A stretch of 11,409 nucleotides of DNA, taken from positions 1 through 11,409 of the forward strand of contig JAOUHE010000046.1 in assembly GCA_029865285.1 (NCBI GenBank). Reading direction: 5' to 3'. Under the pieces are notes generated by a model. The model was not told where the DNA came from and ran no database searches. It saw only the letters and a list, made by a program, of their open reading frames with translations. Shown piece by piece: positions 1 through 6,291 of the stretch. This DNA is from Chloroflexota bacterium (GTDB taxonomy: Bacteria > Chloroflexota > Limnocylindria > QHBO01). Each line of letters opens with the position of its first letter. Positions within the stretch are counted from its first letter, which is position 1. A program made the translations under genes and the position numbers.

Positions 1-656
1 TGTTGAGCCTGTTCGTCAATCCGGCCCAGTTCGGGCAGACCGAGGACCTGGATCGCTACCCGCGCGACGAGGCCGGCGATACCGAGATGGCGGCGGCGGC
101 GGGCGTGGACCTGCTCTTCGCTCCCGCGACTGAGGAGATCTATCCGGATCGATTCGACACCTGGGTAGAGCCGGGCAAGATCGGCACCTTCCTCGAAGGG
201 GTCGCGAGGCCGGGCCATTTTCGGGGCGTCGCCACGGTCTGCGTGCGGCTCTTCAACATCGTGCGGCCTGACCGTGCCTTCTTCGGCCGCAAGGACGCAC
301 AGCAGGTCGCGGTGGTGAAGCAGGTGGTCCGGGACCTCGGGCTGCCGGTCCGAATCGTGGCCTGTCCCACCGTCCGCGACGCCGACGGCCTTGCCCTGTC
401 GAGCCGCAACCGGTTCCTCTCCGAGGAGGAGCACGCGCTGGCGCTCGCCCTGCCGCGGGCCCTGCATGCGGGACTTGCCGCGCATCGGTCCGGGGATGAT
501 GCGGTGCGGGCCGCGCGCCGACTGCTCGATCTCGAACCCGGCCTGCGCGTGGAGTACGTCGCAGAGGTGGATCTCGACGGCCCGACGCTGGCCGCGGCGG
601 TCGTGGTCGGATCGACGCGTCTGATAGACAATGTGCGCCTCATCGAAGAGGCATAG
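1..656 (+). CDS. panC: Pantothenate synthetase (pantoate--beta-alanine ligase), 5'-truncated by the window edge
   Basis: This enzyme condenses pantoate with beta-alanine, using ATP through a pantoyl-adenylate, in the last step of vitamin B5 synthesis in the cytoplasm. About 217 residues are visible. The reading begins inside the conserved SLFVNPAQFG strand, so the TTG at 3 is not a real start. Some 55-65 N-terminal residues, including the HxGH nucleotide-binding motif, should lie upstream of the window; that figure comes from memory of family lengths. Visible family marks, in residues counted from base 3, are HFRGV at 72-76, the FGRKDAQQ block at 94-101 that corresponds to the usual FGxKDxQQ, and RDADGLALSSRN at 125-136 that holds the KMSKS-like loop. 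The protein ends in the typical LIDNVRLI strand. Its stop lies 3 nt before panB, which supports co-transcription. No frameshift was seen. Confidence 0.96.
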   Translation, partial: LSLFVNPAQFGQTEDLDRYPRDEAGDTEMAAAAGVDLLFAPATEEIYPDRFDTWVEPGKIGTFLEGVARPGHFRGVATVCVRLFNIVRPDRAFFGRKDAQQVAVVKQVVRDLGLPVRIVACPTVRDADGLALSSRNRFLSEEEHALALALPRALHAGLAAHRSGDDAVRAARRLLDLEPGLRVEYVAEVDLDGPTLAAAVVVGSTRLIDNVRLIEEA

Positions 657-659
657 CGG

Positions 660-1550
660 ATGACCACCAGTCACACCAACGTCGGCGAAACCCAGGTTCC
701 GGCCAAGATGGCGCTCACCGAGCTGGCCACCATGAAGCGGCAGGGCACCCCGATCGCCATGGTCACCGCCTACGACGCGGCGGGCGGGCGACTCGCCGAG
801 GCGGCCGGGATCGACGTCGTGCTGATCGGTGACAGCGCTGCAATGGTGGTGCTCGGCCACGAGTCCACCGTTCCGGTGACCATGGACGAGATGCTGTTCA
901 TGACCCGCGCGGTCGCGTCCGGAGTGCGGCGCCCGCTGGTGGTCGGCGACATGCCGTTCGGCTCCTACCAGGTCTCCAACGCCGATGCGGTGCGCAACGC
1001 AGTGCGCTTCATCAAGGAAGGTCGGGCCGACACGGTCAAGCTCGAGGGCGCCGGACGCATGCTTCCGCGGGTGCGCGCCATCGTCGAGTCGGGGATCCCG
1101 GTGATGGGCCACCTTGGCCTCACGCCGCAATCGGCCACGGCCCTCGGCGGCTACAAGGCGCAGGGGCGCACCGCGGTGCGGGCACGCCGCATGCTCAGCG
1201 ACGCGCTCGCGCTCCAGGAGGCCGGCTGCTACTCCATCGTGCTGGAAGCGGTGCCCACGCCGGTCGCCGCCCGCATCACCGCCGAACTGGAGATCCCCAC
1301 CATCGGGATCGGCGCCGGTCCTGCCTGCGACGGGCAGGTGCTCGTCTACCACGACCTGCTCGGCCTGACCGAGGGGCACACTGCGCGATTCGTGAAGCGC
1401 TACGCCGACCTGTCCACGGTGATCCGCGAGGCGCTGGCCGCCTTCGTTGCCGATGTCCGGTCGGGCGCCTATCCGGAGGAGCGTCACACCTACGGCATGC
1501 CGGCCGACGAGCTGGCCGCCTTCGAGGCGGATTCGCAGCCGAAGCCGTAG
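660..1550 (+). CDS. panB: 3-methyl-2-oxobutanoate hydroxymethyltransferase (ketopantoate hydroxymethyltransferase)
   Basis: PanB transfers a one-carbon unit from 5,10-methylene-tetrahydrofolate to 2-oxoisovalerate, giving ketopantoate, the committed step of pantothenate synthesis. The 296-residue protein is a full-length TIM-barrel member. The Mg ligands expected from the family are visible as D58 (IGDSAAMV), D97 (VGDMPFGSY) and E129 (VKLEGAG). The expected catalytic glutamate is E196 (VLEAVP). MGHLGLTPQS and GIGAGPACDGQVLV are also diagnostic. The ATG at 660 follows the panC stop by 3 nt. An in-frame ATG at 708 would remove 16 poorly conserved residues and is an alternative start, although actinobacterial-type PanB proteins often carry such an N-terminal extension. 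The gene sits between panC and a VOC gene in a tight operon, and the missing pantothenate genes are not in this window. Confidence 0.97.
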   Translation: MTTSHTNVGETQVPAKMALTELATMKRQGTPIAMVTAYDAAGGRLAEAAGIDVVLIGDSAAMVVLGHESTVPVTMDEMLFMTRAVASGVRRPLVVGDMPFGSYQVSNADAVRNAVRFIKEGRADTVKLEGAGRMLPRVRAIVESGIPVMGHLGLTPQSATALGGYKAQGRTAVRARRMLSDALALQEAGCYSIVLEAVPTPVAARITAELEIPTIGIGAGPACDGQVLVYHDLLGLTEGHTARFVKRYADLSTVIREALAAFVADVRSGAYPEERHTYGMPADELAAFEADSQPKP

Positions 1551-1552
1551 CC

Positions 1553-1948
1553 ATGCGAGTCGAGCGAGTGGCGTGGGTCGGAACGCGCACCGATCAGTTC
1601 ACCGAGACGACCCGCTTCTTCCGCGACCTGCTCGGTCTGTCCACGGTCCACGAGGAGTCCGATTTCGCCATCCTGCAGCTCCCGAGCGGCGACCGTGACT
1701 TTCTGGAGATCTTCGGAGCGGACGCGGAGGGGAAGGAGTTCGAGGCCGAGCACTACGTGAACGGCCCGGTGCCCGGCTTCCTGGTGGCCGATCTCGCCGG
1801 CGCACGCGAGGAATTGGCGGCGGCCGGCGTGGAACTGCTGGACGAGATCAGCTGGCCGAAGAGCCTCCCCGGCTATGGCTGGTTCCACTTCCGCGGGCCG
1901 GACGGCAACGTCTACGCAATGCTCCAGGGGAGCCGCGCGACGAGCTAG
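1553..1948 (+). CDS. VOC (glyoxalase/bleomycin-resistance fold) family protein, specific function unknown
   Basis: This 131-residue protein has the two beta-alpha-beta-beta-beta modules of the vicinal oxygen chelate fold. Module 1 covers about residues 3-55, with FFRDLLGL at 22-29 and FLEIFG at 50-55. Module 2 covers about 72-126, with LAAAGVELL at 88-96 and FRGPDGNVY at 113-121. The usual metal ligands are mostly absent: residue 8 is W where a His is common, the second module opens with GFLVADL without a His, and the final strand reads VYAMLQ where a Glu is normal. Only E52 remains. It is therefore probably not a standard glyoxalase I or extradiol dioxygenase, and may be a binding protein or a metal-free lyase or isomerase. 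The ATG lies 2 nt after the panB stop, so it is probably translated from the pantothenate mRNA. A direct role in the pathway is not shown. Confidence 0.85.
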   Translation: MRVERVAWVGTRTDQFTETTRFFRDLLGLSTVHEESDFAILQLPSGDRDFLEIFGADAEGKEFEAEHYVNGPVPGFLVADLAGAREELAAAGVELLDEISWPKSLPGYGWFHFRGPDGNVYAMLQGSRATS

Positions 1949-2020
1949 GGCGCCTCGCCACGACTGCTCAGCATGCGAGCGGGCCACGCGCGACGCTTGA
2001 CCCATGGTGACGGCCGCGCA

Positions 2021-2566
2021 TCACAGCTCCAATTCGAAGACGAGCTCGAGGCCATCCTCGGGATCCCACTGTTCGCCGGTTCGGTGGAAGCCGAGCCGGC
2101 CGATCAGGTTGAGCGACCGTTCGTTGTCGGGAGACACGCTGGCACGGAAGCGACGAATTCCGTGGACCCGTGTCGCCCATTCGAACGCGGCACGTACCGC
2201 CTCAATGGCGTATCCGTGGCCGCGCGCCTCGGGCAGCAGCGTGTAGCCGATCTCGGCCGTGCCCGACTCGTCCGGCGCGGCGTGGAAGTTCAGGTAGCCG
2301 ATCGCCCGCCGCTCGTCACCCGCGTCGGCCGGGCGCAGCACGATGGCGCGCAGCAACCACGGGGCATCGCTCGGTCGCTCGCGGATCTGCTGGGCACGCC
2401 GGGCGGCGAGGCCGCGCACCTCGGAGGCCCAATCGGCCGGGATGGTCGCCCCGAGCTCCGCGGCAAGTCGCGAGCTGTCGCCGGCGGCCACCAAGTCGAG
2501 CTGATCGAGCGAGAGCAGCGCAAGGTCGAGTCGCTCGGAGCTGATCACCCCATCGGAATCCGCCAT
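2021..2566 (-). CDS. GNAT family N-acetyltransferase (RimJ/RimL-like)
   Basis: The 181-residue protein matches the Acetyltransf_3 (RimJ/RimL-like) type of GNAT enzyme, which moves an acetyl group from acetyl-CoA to an amine. AEIGYTLLPEARGHGYA (about residues 104-120) contains the acetyl-CoA pyrophosphate loop RGHGYA. It is followed by the AIEAVRAAFEWA helix and the NERSLNLIGRLGF block (about 148-160) typical of the family C-terminus. The substrate cannot be told. The start chosen is the ATG at 2566 (MADSD). The open frame continues up to 2629, but the extra 21 residues look non-conserved, and the minus-strand hexamer TACCCT sits 6 nt before the ATG at 2566, fitting a leaderless start. The gene converges with the VOC gene, leaving 72 nt between their stops, and diverges from the stress-protein gene. 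Confidence 0.87.
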   Translation of the reverse strand: MADSDGVISSERLDLALLSLDQLDLVAAGDSSRLAAELGATIPADWASEVRGLAARRAQQIRERPSDAPWLLRAIVLRPADAGDERRAIGYLNFHAAPDESGTAEIGYTLLPEARGHGYAIEAVRAAFEWATRVHGIRRFRASVSPDNERSLNLIGRLGFHRTGEQWDPEDGLELVFELEL

Positions 2567-2572
2567 GGCCCA

Positions 2573-2578
2573 AGGGTA
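2573..2578 (-). promoter_or_regulatory. Putative -10 hexamer (TACCCT) of a leaderless GNAT transcript
   Basis: On the minus strand a TANNNT-type hexamer ends 6 nt before the ATG at 2566, and there is no Shine-Dalgarno sequence between them. In bacteria with many leaderless mRNAs this spacing puts the transcription start at or next to the start codon. No convincing -35 element was found. The assignment is inferred from position alone. Confidence 0.35.
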
Positions 2579-2727
2579 CCCGCCACCCTGCCATCCAGCA
2601 CGGGTCATCGCCCGGCCGATGCTGACCAACGGCTCTACCGATCAAGCCGGTCGCTGGCCACCCTGACAGAGGACGGGCCGACCGGCCGACGGACGACCGG
2701 GCGAGCCGCGAATTCAGTGCGAAGCGC

Positions 2728-2734
2728 AAGGTGG
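2728..2734 (+). promoter_or_regulatory. Ribosome binding site deciding the start of the universal stress protein
   Basis: AAGGTGG lies 6 nt before the ATG at 2741. It supports that codon over the far-upstream starts available in the same open frame. Confidence 0.6.
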
Positions 2735-2740
2735 AAGAAG

Positions 2741-3148
2741 ATGCTGAGCAAGAAGATTCTGCTCGCCTACGACGGATCTGAGCAGGCCAGGCGTGCGTTG
2801 GTCTTCGCGGCCGAATTGGCGACTGCCGCCAAGGCGAAGATCGGCGTGGTGAGCGTTGTCCCGGTGCATGCCGGCCGGATCGGGGTCGATCCGTGGGACG
2901 ATCAGAAGGTGCATAGCGAGGAGCTGCTCGAGGCACGTCGCCAGCTCATCGAGGTGGGGATCACACCACAGTTGCACGAGCCGTACGGCGAGGTCGCGGA
3001 GGAGATCGTGCGCACCGCGACCGATGGCGGCTACGACCACATCGTGACCGGCAGCCGGCACCTGGGCCTGGTGGAGCGGACGCTCCAGGGCTCGGTCTCC
3101 GGGGCCGTTGCCACCCGCTTCCCGGCGACGGTGACGATCGTCCACTAG
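2741..3148 (+). CDS. Universal stress protein (UspA family), single domain
   Basis: This 135-residue protein has the Usp alpha/beta fold: KKILLAYDGS (residues 4-13) forms the first strand and nucleotide-contacting Asp loop, and VTIVH ends the last strand. Family members bind ATP or related ligands and act in stress tolerance. The ATP loop is normally G-x2-G-x9-G-S/T. Here it reads GSRH at 104-107, then nine residues, then GS at 117-118, so the second glycine is His107 and ATP binding may be altered. The start is the ATG at 2741, preceded by AAGGTGG (2728-2734). The frame is open for another 768 bases upstream, but that part is antisense to the GNAT gene and shows no Usp similarity. The gene stands alone, with 173 nt upstream and a hairpin downstream. 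Confidence 0.9.
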   Translation: MLSKKILLAYDGSEQARRALVFAAELATAAKAKIGVVSVVPVHAGRIGVDPWDDQKVHSEELLEARRQLIEVGITPQLHEPYGEVAEEIVRTATDGGYDHIVTGSRHLGLVERTLQGSVSGAVATRFPATVTIVH

Positions 3149-3174
3149 ACCCACCCCGTCCCGCCAGGGGGAGA

Positions 3175-3201
3175 GCGCCCGACCCGCTCAGGGCCGGGCG
3201 C
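3175..3201 (+). terminator. GC-rich hairpin after the stress-protein gene, possible terminator
   Basis: GCGCCCG (3175-3181) pairs perfectly with CGGGCGC (3195-3201). After an A/C mismatch, CCC (3183-3185) can pair with GGG (3191-3193) around a five-base loop. There is no T tract after it, so it is not a textbook intrinsic terminator. It lies between the stress-protein stop and the cyclase start, where it could end the first transcript or act on the leader of the second. Confidence 0.4.
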
Positions 3202-3229
3202 CGCGGTGCGCGGCCGCGACATGGTCCCG

Positions 3230-3235
3230 TATGCT
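3230..3235 (+). promoter_or_regulatory. Putative -10 hexamer (TATGCT) overlapping the first cyclase ATG
   Basis: TATGCT contains the ATG at 3231 and ends 7 nt before an in-frame GTG at 3243. No Shine-Dalgarno sequence precedes either codon. If this is a -10 element, the true start is the GTG at 3243 on a leaderless mRNA, and the protein is 594 residues long. The same hexamer occurs before the minus-strand start at 7386. No -35 element is clear. Confidence 0.3.
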
Positions 3236-5027
3236 GCCCCGCGTGAAGCGAACCAGGCGGTGGCTGCGCTTGGCGACCGAGCGGTCGGTTGTCCGGCGGG
3301 CGGGCGTGACCGCGCTGCTCGTCGGGACGGTCCTGTCCCTCATCACCCGCGGGGAGATGATCCTCAGCGCAGACTTCAGCATGGCGCTGTCATGGCAGCT
3401 TGGGCTCCTGTTCGTGGTCCCGTACTCGGTTTCGACCTGGTCGAGTGTCGCCGCCGCGAGCCGGCAGCATGCGCTTGACGAGGCCCGTGCCCACCTCCAC
3501 GGTCCGCTCGTCGAAGACATGGACCGCTTCCCCGACGAGAACCCGAACCCGGTCATGCGCGTGGCCTTGAGCGGCGAGTTGATGTATGCGAATCCAGCCT
3601 GCCGATCCCTCGTTGGGGCGATGCAGCTGACCGTCGGAGCGCCGCTGCCGGCCGTTCTGCTTGCCGACCTTCGCGCCGCGGCCAAGGCTGGCAGCACCGT
3701 GGAAGCGCGGGACGGAGGCAGGACCTTCTCTCTGCTGCCGGTGCATGTATCGGCATTCGACTTCATGAACATCTACGGGACCGATATCACGGCCGCGCGG
3801 GCGGTCGCGCGGTTCCCCGACGAGAACCCGAATCCGGTCATGCGCGTGGACGCGGATGGGAGTCTCGCCTATGCCAATACCGCCAGCGCGACGATCGTCG
3901 CGTCATTCGGCGTGGAGGTCGGGGACGCGCTCCCGGCCGAGCTGATCGATCGGCTGCGGCTCACCGATTCGGGTGGGTTCACCGAGCCGATCGAGGTGCA
4001 AGGCGGCGGACGGACCTACGCGCTCAAGCCGGTGCAGGTCGAGGGTTTCGGCTTCACCAACATCTACGGGACCGATGTCACCGCCGTGCGCGCGCTCGAC
4101 AAGTTCCCCGACCAGAACCCGAACGTGGTGATGCGCATGACCCGCGGGGGGCGGCTGACCTACGCCAATCCGGCCAGTGAGCGCGTGCGCCGGGCGATCG
4201 GCGCGACGGTCGGCGAGGAGCTACCCGAGGGCTTCTGCAACCAGGTGCAGCGCATGGTCGAATCAAGGACTTCGGAGCCGATCGAGATCGATGCCGAGGG
4301 GCACATCTACGAGCTGCTGGTCGTATCGGTCTACGAGTTCGACTCGATCAACCTGTACGGGACCGATGTCACCGCGGCGCGGGCGATCGAGCGGCTCGCG
4401 AAGGAGAACGAGCGGCTGCTGCTGAACATCCTGCCCGCCTCGATCGCCGAGCGGCTGCGGAGCGGCGAGGACATCATCGCCGACCGCTTCGACGAGTTGA
4501 CGGTACTCTTCGCCGATTGCGTCGGCTTCACCGCGATGTCGTCGCACTTGCCGCCCACGGAAGTCGTGCAGCAACTGAACGGCGTCTTCTCCATCTTCGA
4601 CCGCCTCGCCGACAAGTACGGCCTGGAGAAGATCAAGACGATCGGCGACGCGTACATGGTGGTCGGCGGCCTGACGCCGGGTCGCGATCATCCCGAGCGG
4701 GTGGCAGCCATGGGGCTCGACATGCTGGCCGAGATCGCCGCCGTGCGCGAGGCGATGCCGACCGCCCTGGACGTTCGGGTGGGGATGCACGTGGGGCCGG
4801 CCGTGGCCGGCGTCATCGGTTTGAAGAAGTTCATGTACGACGTGTGGGGCGACACGGTGAACATCGCCAGCCGGATGGAGTCGCTGGGGAGCCCCGGCCG
4901 TATCCAGGTGACCGAATCGACCTACCAGCGACTCAAGCACGCCTTTGCATTCGAGTCGCGAGGCACTGTCGAGGTCAAGGGAATCGGGCCGGCCCAGGCC
5001 TACTTCATCAGCGGACGGCTCGGCTAG
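3231..5027 (+). CDS. Membrane adenylate cyclase: NrtS-like two-helix segment, three PAS-like repeats, class III cyclase domain
   Basis: This 598-residue protein probably makes cAMP from ATP at the cytoplasmic face of the membrane. Residues 1-23 are very basic. Residues 24-76 form two hydrophobic helices (AGVTALLVGTVLSLI; LGLLFVVPYSVSTW) and match, from memory, the small nitrate/nitrite transporter NrtS, including LVGT, a polar turn at R40-G41-E42 and VPYxVSTW. Three PAS-like repeats begin at F100, F195 and F292, each with FPD(E/Q)NPN near the start and YGTD(I/V)TA at the end. A short linker with KENERLLLNILP (to about 402) leads to the cyclase domain, about 415-598. Metal-binding aspartates are D429 (FADCVGFT) and D473 (TIGDAYM). 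K469 and D537 (YDVWGDTVN) are the ATP-selecting pair, and N544 and R548 are the transition-state residues, so the catalytic set is complete. The start is uncertain (ATG 3231 or GTG 3243). No dedicated neighbour was identified. Confidence 0.93.
   Translation: MLPRVKRTRRWLRLATERSVVRRAGVTALLVGTVLSLITRGEMILSADFSMALSWQLGLLFVVPYSVSTWSSVAAASRQHALDEARAHLHGPLVEDMDRFPDENPNPVMRVALSGELMYANPACRSLVGAMQLTVGAPLPAVLLADLRAAAKAGSTVEARDGGRTFSLLPVHVSAFDFMNIYGTDITAARAVARFPDENPNPVMRVDADGSLAYANTASATIVASFGVEVGDALPAELIDRLRLTDSGGFTEPIEVQGGGRTYALKPVQVEGFGFTNIYGTDVTAVRALDKFPDQNPNVVMRMTRGGRLTYANPASERVRRAIGATVGEELPEGFCNQVQRMVESRTSEPIEIDAEGHIYELLVVSVYEFDSINLYGTDVTAARAIERLAKENERLLLNILPASIAERLRSGEDIIADRFDELTVLFADCVGFTAMSSHLPPTEVVQQLNGVFSIFDRLADKYGLEKIKTIGDAYMVVGGLTPGRDHPERVAAMGLDMLAEIAAVREAMPTALDVRVGMHVGPAVAGVIGLKKFMYDVWGDTVNIASRMESLGSPGRIQVTESTYQRLKHAFAFESRGTVEVKGIGPAQAYFISGRLG
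3528..4391 (+). repeat. Three tandem PAS-like coding repeats inside the cyclase gene
   Basis: Repeat units of about 285-291 bases begin at 3528, 3813 and 4104. The first 37 bases of units 1 and 2 differ at only one position, and unit 3 is more diverged. Each unit also ends with a near-copy of AACATCTACGGGACCGAT (3768, 4059 and a variant at 4350). Between these anchors the sequences differ much more. This indicates old internal duplication with the ends of the PAS fold conserved, rather than a recent copying error. Confidence 0.85.
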
Positions 5028-5034
5028 CGGCTCA

Positions 5035-5049
5035 AGCGTCGCTGACGCT
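5035..5049 (+). terminator. Short hairpin just after the cyclase stop, weak terminator candidate
   Basis: AGCGTC and GACGCT form a 6-bp stem with a 3-base loop, starting 7 nt after the cyclase stop. It is followed by GCGGTTTGCG, which has only a short T run. The rest of 5050-5244, between this gene and the convergent gene ending at 5245, shows no gene and no other clear signal. Confidence 0.35.
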
Positions 5050-5244
5050 GCGGTTTGCGCTTCGGCCGGGACCTTTGGGGGAGCTGTTCCACCGGGCGGA
5101 TCCAACGATCAAGCAGCAGTCACCTTGGCGCCTGAATTCCCGCTGGGCGCAACTTCCGGCACCCGTCTGGCCCGGTTCGGCCTCTTTCAGGGCTCTGCTT
5201 GTTCGTTAGATCCCTGGGGCGAAACTTGGAGCGCCCGCCGCGGT

Positions 5245-5661
5245 CTACCTCGCGCGCATCCGGTTGTTTCGCGAATCGTGGGTCAGCTCGGCAAGTCCGA
5301 GTGCCTCGAGGAGCGGCGGCAGGTACATCCCGAAACGACCTCGATACCCCTTGCGAAGGCCGTACCAGCCGCCGACCGGGTTCCCCTCGGAGCGACCCCA
5401 CGCCTCGACCGTGCCGTCGACGGCGGCCTTCTGCTCATCTGCTGCGCCGAGCGGCATCCAGTCGCCGCGAGCCTTGAGCATGGCGTGCAGGTCCTCGACG
5501 CAGCGCAGGTGGTACTTCAACTGCGTTGAGCCGACCTGGCAAACGAGCGCCGGCGGGTCGGCCGTCTCGTCGCGCCACATCTGGTACTCCGATGTGCCGG
5601 GCGCGGTCTTCAGGTTCCAGGGGCTCTCACGGGTGCCTTCACCCACGCTTGCGTCGGCCAT
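5245..5661 (-). CDS. Conserved protein of unknown function (138 aa)
   Basis: The 138-residue soluble protein has no signal peptide or membrane segment. Residues 14-36 (PWNLKT, PGTSEYQMWRDE) and 85-115 (VEAWGR, NPVGGWYGL, GRFGMYLPP) have the look of strongly conserved blocks. It is rich in Trp and Tyr, with three consecutive Gly-aromatic elements, and ends RNNRMRAR. I have the impression of having seen this arrangement as a small domain-of-unknown-function family in high-GC bacteria, possibly DUF6855, but I cannot confirm the name and assign no function. The ATG at 5661 is chosen because AGGAGGG (complement of 5667-5673) lies just upstream. The frame stays open to 5790, but that extension is not needed. 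The gene diverges from the Ddn-type reductase, with 175 nt between the starts. Confidence 0.85.
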   Translation of the reverse strand: MADASVGEGTRESPWNLKTAPGTSEYQMWRDETADPPALVCQVGSTQLKYHLRCVEDLHAMLKARGDWMPLGAADEQKAAVDGTVEAWGRSEGNPVGGWYGLRKGYRGRFGMYLPPLLEALGLAELTHDSRNNRMRAR

Positions 5662-5666
5662 GCGTG

Positions 5667-5673
5667 CCCTCCT
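5667..5673 (-). promoter_or_regulatory. Ribosome binding site of the 138-aa unknown protein
   Basis: On the minus strand AGGAGGG lies 5 nt before the ATG at 5661. It decides this start over upstream in-frame candidates as far as 5790. Confidence 0.7.
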
Positions 5674-5775
5674 ATGGGTCGTTGCCCTTGGTTGCCACGG
5701 ATCATACCGGGCGGCTGCCCCCGAAGCGTCATCCAGCACACGGGCGATCTGCAGGACCGGCCGTACCGTGGCGTG

Positions 5776-5781
5776 TATACT
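5776..5781 (+). promoter_or_regulatory. Putative -10 element (TATACT) of the Ddn-type reductase gene
   Basis: TATACT matches five of six bases of the consensus -10 element and stands out in this GC-rich region. No good -35 sequence is found 16-18 nt upstream, so activation or an alternative sigma factor is possible. Transcription would start near 5788, leaving a leader of about 50 nt with an AGAGGA ribosome site before the ATG at 5837. Confidence 0.45.
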
Positions 5782-5792
5782 CGACGACATAG

Positions 5793-5805
5793 TTGCGCAG
5801 ACAAC
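5793..5805 (+). promoter_or_regulatory. Operator-like site resembling the repeats upstream of the MarR gene
   Basis: TTGCGCAGACAAC matches the consensus TTGCTTAGTCAAC of the three copies at 10828-10884 at 10 of 13 positions. Like copies 2 and 3, it is followed by AAT. Its outer bases form a small dyad, GTTG with CAAC. It starts 11 nt after the putative -10 element, where a bound repressor would block transcription. One match of this length could arise by chance. Confidence 0.35.
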
Positions 5806-5836
5806 AATTCATCGCTTCCAAGAGGACTCGAATTCC

Positions 5837-6289
5837 ATGGGGTACACCGAAACCAGGCCCGCAGCCCGACCGCCAACCGAGTGGGAGGAGGCGACCCGGA
5901 TCATGACCGAGGAGATCCGCGAGCACGGCCACCCGATCACCGGCTGGTTCGCCGGCGGGCAGGTCCTGCTGCTCGGCACCATCGGCGCCAGGTCCGGCGC
6001 GTCGCGCATGGCTCCGATCGCCTACACGCGTGACGGGGACCGATACATCGTCACCGCCTCGAAGGGCGGCGCGCCCACCCATCCGGGCTGGTATCACAAC
6101 CTCGTCGCCAATCCCATCGGCACGATCGAGGTGGACCGGGAGACGTTCAAGGCTCGAGCCAGCGTGGCCGAGGGCGGCGAGCGTCAGCGGCTGTGGGACC
6201 AGCACATCGCGGTGCACACGGGGATCGGCGAGTACCCAAAGAAGACGACCCGTATCATCCCGGTCGTCGTCCTCGAGCGAGTCGCCTGA
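5837..6289 (+). CDS. F420H2-dependent Ddn-type (deazaflavin-dependent nitroreductase family) oxidoreductase
   Basis: This 150-residue protein belongs to the split-barrel deazaflavin-dependent nitroreductase family (Ddn, PF04075, formerly DUF385). Its members use reduced coenzyme F420 to reduce quinones, nitro compounds or other electrophiles. Diagnostic blocks are LLGTIGARSG (residues 45-54), RMAPIAYTRDGDRYIVTASKGG (about 57-78) and HPGWYHNLVANP (82-93), followed by ARASVAEGGERQRLW (106-120). The physiological substrate cannot be inferred. The start is the ATG at 5837, with AGAGGA about 10 nt upstream; the frame is open back to 5264, but that region is antisense to the 138-aa gene. A putative promoter (5776) and an operator-like site (5793) precede it. 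The next gene starts 2 nt after its stop. Confidence 0.92.
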   Translation: MGYTETRPAARPPTEWEEATRIMTEEIREHGHPITGWFAGGQVLLLGTIGARSGASRMAPIAYTRDGDRYIVTASKGGAPTHPGWYHNLVANPIGTIEVDRETFKARASVAEGGERQRLWDQHIAVHTGIGEYPKKTTRIIPVVVLERVA

Positions 6290-6291
6290 TC

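Noticed and set aside
1553..1948. VOC gene as lactoylglutathione lyase (glyoxalase I)
   Set aside because: The His and Glu metal ligands needed for that enzyme are missing, so a specific enzyme name is not supported.
1490..2005. 171-residue minus-strand frame opposite panB and the VOC gene
   Set aside because: It overlaps two well-supported plus-strand genes and has no recognisable protein features.
1973..2740. Long plus-strand open frame leading into the universal stress protein
   Set aside because: It runs antisense to the GNAT gene and shows no protein similarity. The Usp fold and a ribosome site begin at 2741, so the extension is a chance open frame in GC-rich DNA.
4263..5105. 280-residue minus-strand open frame opposite the cyclase domain
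   Set aside because: The plus strand encodes an intact cyclase with all its catalytic residues. The antisense frame is rich in His, Asp and Arg repeats, typical of a shadow frame.
5264..5836. Upstream extension of the Ddn-type reductase frame
   Set aside because: It is antisense to the 138-aa gene and crosses its promoter region. The family similarity starts near 5837, with its own ribosome site.
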